DNA of 26,963 bases from CAZKXU01 sp964556665. GTDB lineage: Bacteria > Bdellovibrionota_C > UBA2361 > CAZKXU01. The position numbers and the translations under genes are program-made. The notes under the pieces were generated by a model. That model did not search any database, was not told the origin of the DNA, and saw only the letters and a list, made by a program, of their open reading frames with translations. The stretch covers positions 1 through 26,963 of the forward strand of contig CAZKXU010000042.1 of the NCBI GenBank assembly GCA_964556665.1. Reading direction: 5' to 3'. Position 1 is the first letter of the stretch. Every line of letters starts with the position of its first letter. Positions 23,418 to 26,963 of the stretch are shown in pieces.

Positions 23418-25510
23418 GCTAACACGTTCCCTTCCATATATCCAGGAACCGGGACTGAGAAAAGATCGAGAACTGTCGGCGCTATATCAGCTATATGCGG
23501 ACGATTAAGGGCCCATTTTCGATTAACAAAAAATATTCCTGGAACGAGCTCAGGATCTATATGATGATCCCCGCTCCAGGCTTTTGTATTGTCTGAAAAT
23601 ACCTCGTTTTCCACAGTCCCTGTAACGGAATCCCAAGAGACCCTAAAGCCAGGATTATATCCAACGATAAGATCAGGCGCCTCTTTTGCGTAGAGTCCTT
23701 TATAATGAGTCGCCGTATCGTAAACCTTATTAATCGCTCGTTTACCATCGCGCGGGTCTGTAAGCTTCTCTAATTTTAGAGAGATCTCTTTTTTTAAGAG
23801 GCGAGCTTCATCTTCTGATACAACCCCCTGACGCTCACGCCCTTTAAGATTTACATAGAGACCTGATAATCCAACAGCAAATGCTTTAGTTTTACTCCAA
23901 TCAACATCCTGAAAATAATCCCTTCCACTGCCTCCCTCTTTAAGTGCTATGTATCCCTCTTTATGCAGCCAGGCGTTTAGAGCAACACATCTTCGAAAAG
24001 AAGAGAAGCCATGATCACTCAATACAATCAAAACATCCTGCGGAGAGATCTTTGCTCTAACCTTTCCAAGCAGTGCATCCATGCGGCGGTACATCTCAGG
24101 GATAGTATCACGAAATTTTTCAGACTCGATTGGAGCCGGATGATCATGCTCCATATATCTCCAGAACATATGCTGAATCCTATCGCTTGCATCAAAGACA
24201 CAACAACAGACACCTTCCCGTGTTTTGTCTAATGTTCGCATGAACATATTCTCGCGCTCGTCATGAGTAAGATACGCCTGCTCAAGAAACCGTTCATCAT
24301 CAAGAGCTAGCTCATTTCTACCCCAAGTATCTTCCATCATGCCGAGTGTGCCAAATAATCCCTGAAATTTAGTAAGCCAGCTTGTAAAAAAAATAGGTTG
24401 TGCAATCGGAAGAACCGGAGCATCTGGGTGAACATTTATCGGAGAAACATAGAGAGAGATCTCAGGAGCAGTGGCACGCAAACAGAAGCGGGCAATTCCC
24501 TTAATTTTCTTGGTAAATACAACATTAACCCACGCTGAAAATTTATTTAGTTTTAGTTTATGAATCTCATCACCTACAGTTAAAATAGCCTCATGCTCAG
24601 AGAGAATACGGAGTGTGAATGAAACTTTTAGATTAGCCTTTGGATTTTTTGGGTCGGGCGGGCCGATTAGAGCAGCTGTATATCCATCCTTAACTTTGTC
24701 TAGCACCAAGACCTCGCCACCAGTAGTGCTATCACCTTTTGCTTTATGGGCAGAGGCATGAGTTGTGTATAGGGAGAAAGTCCCCTGAGTACCTCGCAGA
24801 TCCGGGGTACACATCGCTGAAAGAATATTGCCTTCAAATTTTTCCGGAGGATATGAGATCGGAACTCGCAGTATGTTTGAAAATATGCCGTGATTTCCCA
24901 ATATTTTCCAGAATGGCTTTGATCTCCTAAGCAGTTTTACCTCTGCTCGTTTCCCAAAATTTAGCTCAAATGGCCCTATTTTTATCCTGCGTGGCTCTTC
25001 TTCAGTGTCAGTTGAGGATAGGAGTGGCAGGCAAAACCGTTTATCACGAGTTAAGAAATCAAAAATATTATGTGCGCCGGGGTTTACTCCGGTTTGAAAT
25101 GTAGACCAGGCCACAGGTGAAAGCGCGGGAAGAGTTGTTTGCAGCCGTGAGTAACTCCCTTCTTCACGCAGCTCCTTCATGTTTTTTAACTCCCCTGTAG
25201 CCATCATTTTCTCAACTATTGAAGGCTCTAGACCATCTAAACCAAGAATCACGACACGACGAGTTTTAGCGGCAATTGGGATACCTTTCTTTTTAAGCAG
25301 TCTGTATATCCAACGTACAGGCCAGGAGAATAAGGTAAGCAAGGCCATCATTATGACAAGTACAAAGACAAAGGTAGAACCAAGAAAGGCAAAGCCAGCT
25401 CCAGGGCCGATGTATGCATAGGCAGGTAGAGGCAGTAGAAGTAAGGAGATTAGAATTAATGTAATCTTCGAAATGAAAAGATTTTTAGATGACTTCTGAT
25501 TAAAAATCAT
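23414..25510 (-). CDS. Membrane-anchored type I phosphodiesterase (AlkP superfamily)
   Basis: A 698-residue paralog of the 19181-21199 product. An N-terminal hydrophobic signal (about 13-32, ending PLPAYA) leads into YIGPGAGF and a second membrane segment (about 41-61), so this copy stays in the membrane instead of being Tat-exported. Catalytic residues: D92 (LDGLE), putative nucleophile S131 (ALSPVAW), D443 and H447 (SDRIQH), D499-H500 (SDHGF) and D648-H649 (GDHH). It probably acts on a phosphoester at the outer face of the inner membrane; the substrate is unknown. The ATG shares bases with the upstream stop (TAATG). Its own TAA is formed by the edge of the repeat element at 23257-23417, yet the C-terminus has near-normal length compared with its paralog. 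Confidence 0.85.
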   Translation of the reverse strand: MIFNQKSSKNLFISKITLILISLLLLPLPAYAYIGPGAGFAFLGSTFVFVLVIMMALLTLFSWPVRWIYRLLKKKGIPIAAKTRRVVILGLDGLEPSIVEKMMATGELKNMKELREEGSYSRLQTTLPALSPVAWSTFQTGVNPGAHNIFDFLTRDKRFCLPLLSSTDTEEEPRRIKIGPFELNFGKRAEVKLLRRSKPFWKILGNHGIFSNILRVPISYPPEKFEGNILSAMCTPDLRGTQGTFSLYTTHASAHKAKGDSTTGGEVLVLDKVKDGYTAALIGPPDPKNPKANLKVSFTLRILSEHEAILTVGDEIHKLKLNKFSAWVNVVFTKKIKGIARFCLRATAPEISLYVSPINVHPDAPVLPIAQPIFFTSWLTKFQGLFGTLGMMEDTWGRNELALDDERFLEQAYLTHDERENMFMRTLDKTREGVCCCVFDASDRIQHMFWRYMEHDHPAPIESEKFRDTIPEMYRRMDALLGKVRAKISPQDVLIVLSDHGFSSFRRCVALNAWLHKEGYIALKEGGSGRDYFQDVDWSKTKAFAVGLSGLYVNLKGRERQGVVSEDEARLLKKEISLKLEKLTDPRDGKRAINKVYDTATHYKGLYAKEAPDLIVGYNPGFRVSWDSVTGTVENEVFSDNTKAWSGDHHIDPELVPGIFFVNRKWALNRPHIADIAPTVLDLFSVPVPGYMEGNVLA

Positions 25511-26892
25511 TATTTTAAATACCCCAATGACTCAAGCTGCTTGATTGTCTCTTCACTTATCGTACCGGTTTTTTTTACCTTATCGACTCTAAGCTTTAAT
25601 ACATTGCCGAGAGCATCCCTAAATTCATGCTGTAGCTCCAGCAGAAGAGTGTTATCTGACAAAGGTGTAGTTTCAAAGTAATCAGCTCTAGCATCGAAGA
25701 CTCCGCGAATATTCTTAGTCGGGTCTGACGCATCAAGAAATACATTCTCGAGCTCTGAACCTATCAGCAGCCGCTTCCCACTATAGCTTGTAAAAGCTTT
25801 CTGCTCATATTTTCTACTAATTTCAGAGAATACTCCACCTCTACCATTTGAGTACTCAGGCTTAACAAGTGAAACTGCTTGTGTTGAACTTGTTTTTGTA
25901 ATTCCACAAAGCTCCAACACTGTGGGGAAAACATCGATAGTACTTACTGTGTAATCAATTATTCCCTGCAATGCGCTTTTACCGGTTTTGATCAGTAAAG
26001 GCACATGCAACTCTGTATTTTTAAGCTGAAAGCCGTGTCCTGCATTACCATGCTCCATAAACTGCTCTCCGTGGTCACCGACCACAACGATGATCAGATC
26101 ATCATATAAACCACGCTCTTTAAGAAATTCAAATAATTTTCCCAAGGCTGTGTCCAGGTACTTTATCTCGCCATCATAGAGTCCGATCCGCTTTAGCTGT
26201 CCTTCTGGATAATCCCTGCTAGAAAGCTTTCCACTGTATAGATCCTTATATTTTTCTGGCGGTGTATAAGGCTCATGTGGATCTAAGTAATGAAGGTAAA
26301 GAAAGAACGGTGCTCGATTTTTCTTAAACTCATCAATGGCCGCCATGGCTGCTTTAGTAATCTCAGTTGCCGGCGCGCGCGGGTGATACTCGAACTGATC
26401 AAATCCCTGTGCAAAACCAAACTCCTTTGTAATCCAAGGATTAGGTGAGATTCCGTGCGTCTGATAACCTTTCTCTTTAAGTATTTCTGGTAATATACGC
26501 ACCTTGTCATCTAGCATAGATGCGGCAGCCTTTGCCTCCTCTCTGCCGTTTGGCGGCATTAAACCATGCGATGACGGATATAGTCCGCTTAATATCGAAG
26601 TTACGGATGGGGGAGTCCATGGTGATGCTGTGACTGCATACTTAAATGCTAGATTCTCACGTGCAAAGGCATCAATATTAGGAGAGGTATTGCGCTCATA
26701 TCCATAAAACCCAAGATGATCTGCTCTTAAAGTGTCTAGGAGCAGAATAATCACATTCGGAGAGCTTGGTTTAAACAATGAACATGACAACAACGAAGCT
26801 GCACAGGTCAGGAGAAAGATGATCGCTATAAGCTTATTTCTATATGATATCACTCTACTTTTCACAATGGAGATTAAAGAACAGATCTCCAT
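25510..26892 (-). CDS. Sulfatase-family lipoprotein with threonine at the active site
   Basis: A sulfatase-superfamily enzyme of 460 residues from the ATG at 26892. A long basic n-region, hydrophobic stretch and LLSC (C37) suggest a lipoprotein. Metal residues are D53 and D58 (LLLDTLRADH), D273-H274 (GDHGE) and H286 (GHGF); HYLDPHEPY is also typical. The sulfatase signature C/S-x-P-S-R-x3-L-S/T-G appears as TPPSVTSILSG, with T93 in place of Cys/Ser. A formylglycine sulfatase is therefore unlikely, and a phosphodiesterase or phosphotransferase more so. The C-terminus ends ESLGYLK. A GTG at 26940 would extend the protein by 16 residues but overlaps the presumed tail of the upstream gene. Its TAA overlaps the next gene by one base. 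Confidence 0.8.
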   Translation of the reverse strand: MEICSLISIVKSRVISYRNKLIAIIFLLTCAASLLSCSLFKPSSPNVIILLLDTLRADHLGFYGYERNTSPNIDAFARENLAFKYAVTASPWTPPSVTSILSGLYPSSHGLMPPNGREEAKAAASMLDDKVRILPEILKEKGYQTHGISPNPWITKEFGFAQGFDQFEYHPRAPATEITKAAMAAIDEFKKNRAPFFLYLHYLDPHEPYTPPEKYKDLYSGKLSSRDYPEGQLKRIGLYDGEIKYLDTALGKLFEFLKERGLYDDLIIVVVGDHGEQFMEHGNAGHGFQLKNTELHVPLLIKTGKSALQGIIDYTVSTIDVFPTVLELCGITKTSSTQAVSLVKPEYSNGRGGVFSEISRKYEQKAFTSYSGKRLLIGSELENVFLDASDPTKNIRGVFDARADYFETTPLSDNTLLLELQHEFRDALGNVLKLRVDKVKKTGTISEETIKQLESLGYLK

Positions 26893-26911
26893 TTTTCTCA
26901 AGAGTGAGATC

Positions 26912-26962
26912 CTAGACCTTCGCCAAATAAGTTTTTTCACGTATAGCGCGCAGCGTTGCCCC
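26912..26962 (-). CDS. 3' tail of an unidentified gene (partial)
   Basis: Sixteen residues (GATLRAIREKTYLAKV) followed by TAG lie at the right edge, 19 bases before the chosen start of the sulfatase-family gene. The DNA resembles the plus-strand tail at the left edge (21-74), with matching stop codon, which supports coding. I cannot name the family from so short a piece. Confidence 0.3.
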   Translation of the reverse strand, partial: GATLRAIREKTYLAKV

Positions 26963-26963
26963 A

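Noticed and set aside
1..26963. tRNA, rRNA or riboswitch genes
   Set aside because: I looked for cloverleaf ends and known conserved cores in the larger gaps (2884-3229, 3782-4202, 18876-19180) and saw none.

Overview
The window looks like chromosomal DNA from a Gram-negative (diderm) bacterium of moderate G+C. Pointers are a PhoBR-type two-component pair, a lipoprotein, a Tat substrate, and a Tad/Flp pilus operon of the kind that carries FHA, Ser/Thr kinase and PP2C genes. That kinase-rich style suggests an uncultured delta-proteobacterial or Bdellovibrionota/Myxococcota-like lineage, but this is inference; no marker gene fixes the taxonomy. All complete genes lie on the minus strand, so they read from right to left.

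Layout. Positions 1-263 hold the inward-facing tail of a plus-strand gene and two related palindromes. 264-2012 is a PhoR/PhoB-like pair. 2013-4202 is an accessory stretch with two unrecognised genes of higher G+C, each followed by a strong hairpin. 4203-18875 is one long Tad-type operon. In transcription order it encodes a PP2C phosphatase, FHA protein, Ser/Thr kinase, CpaE/TadZ, Flp pilin, CpaB, CpaF ATPase, TadB, TadC, a full-length FlhA/SctV-type export-gate protein, a pseudokinase with a HEAT-like region, and a thioredoxin-fold lipoprotein. 18876-19180 is the upstream intergenic region. 19181-26892 is a second cluster: three to four alkaline-phosphatase/sulfatase-superfamily enzymes, a membrane protein with an EMC3/DUF106-like layout, and a small ribbon-helix-helix protein.

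Most notable. The FlhA/SctV gene is translationally coupled to tadC by a 1-base overlap. No other type III export genes are present, and the secretin, prepilin peptidase and TadD/E/F/G genes are also absent locally. With active kinase, phosphatase, FHA reader and pseudokinase, the operon reads as a phospho-controlled Tad-like machine with an added export gate. I know of no standard system with this composition.

The window also holds mobile-looking palindromic repeats. Two copies of a 150-160 bp element with long inverted arms lie at 12679 and 23257, and the second has 8-bp flanking direct repeats. A 30-bp perfect palindrome is nested at the edge of the first copy. A related palindrome at 22868 abuts a start codon. 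The two window ends carry similar sequence in inverted orientation and look like tails of paralogous genes facing inward.
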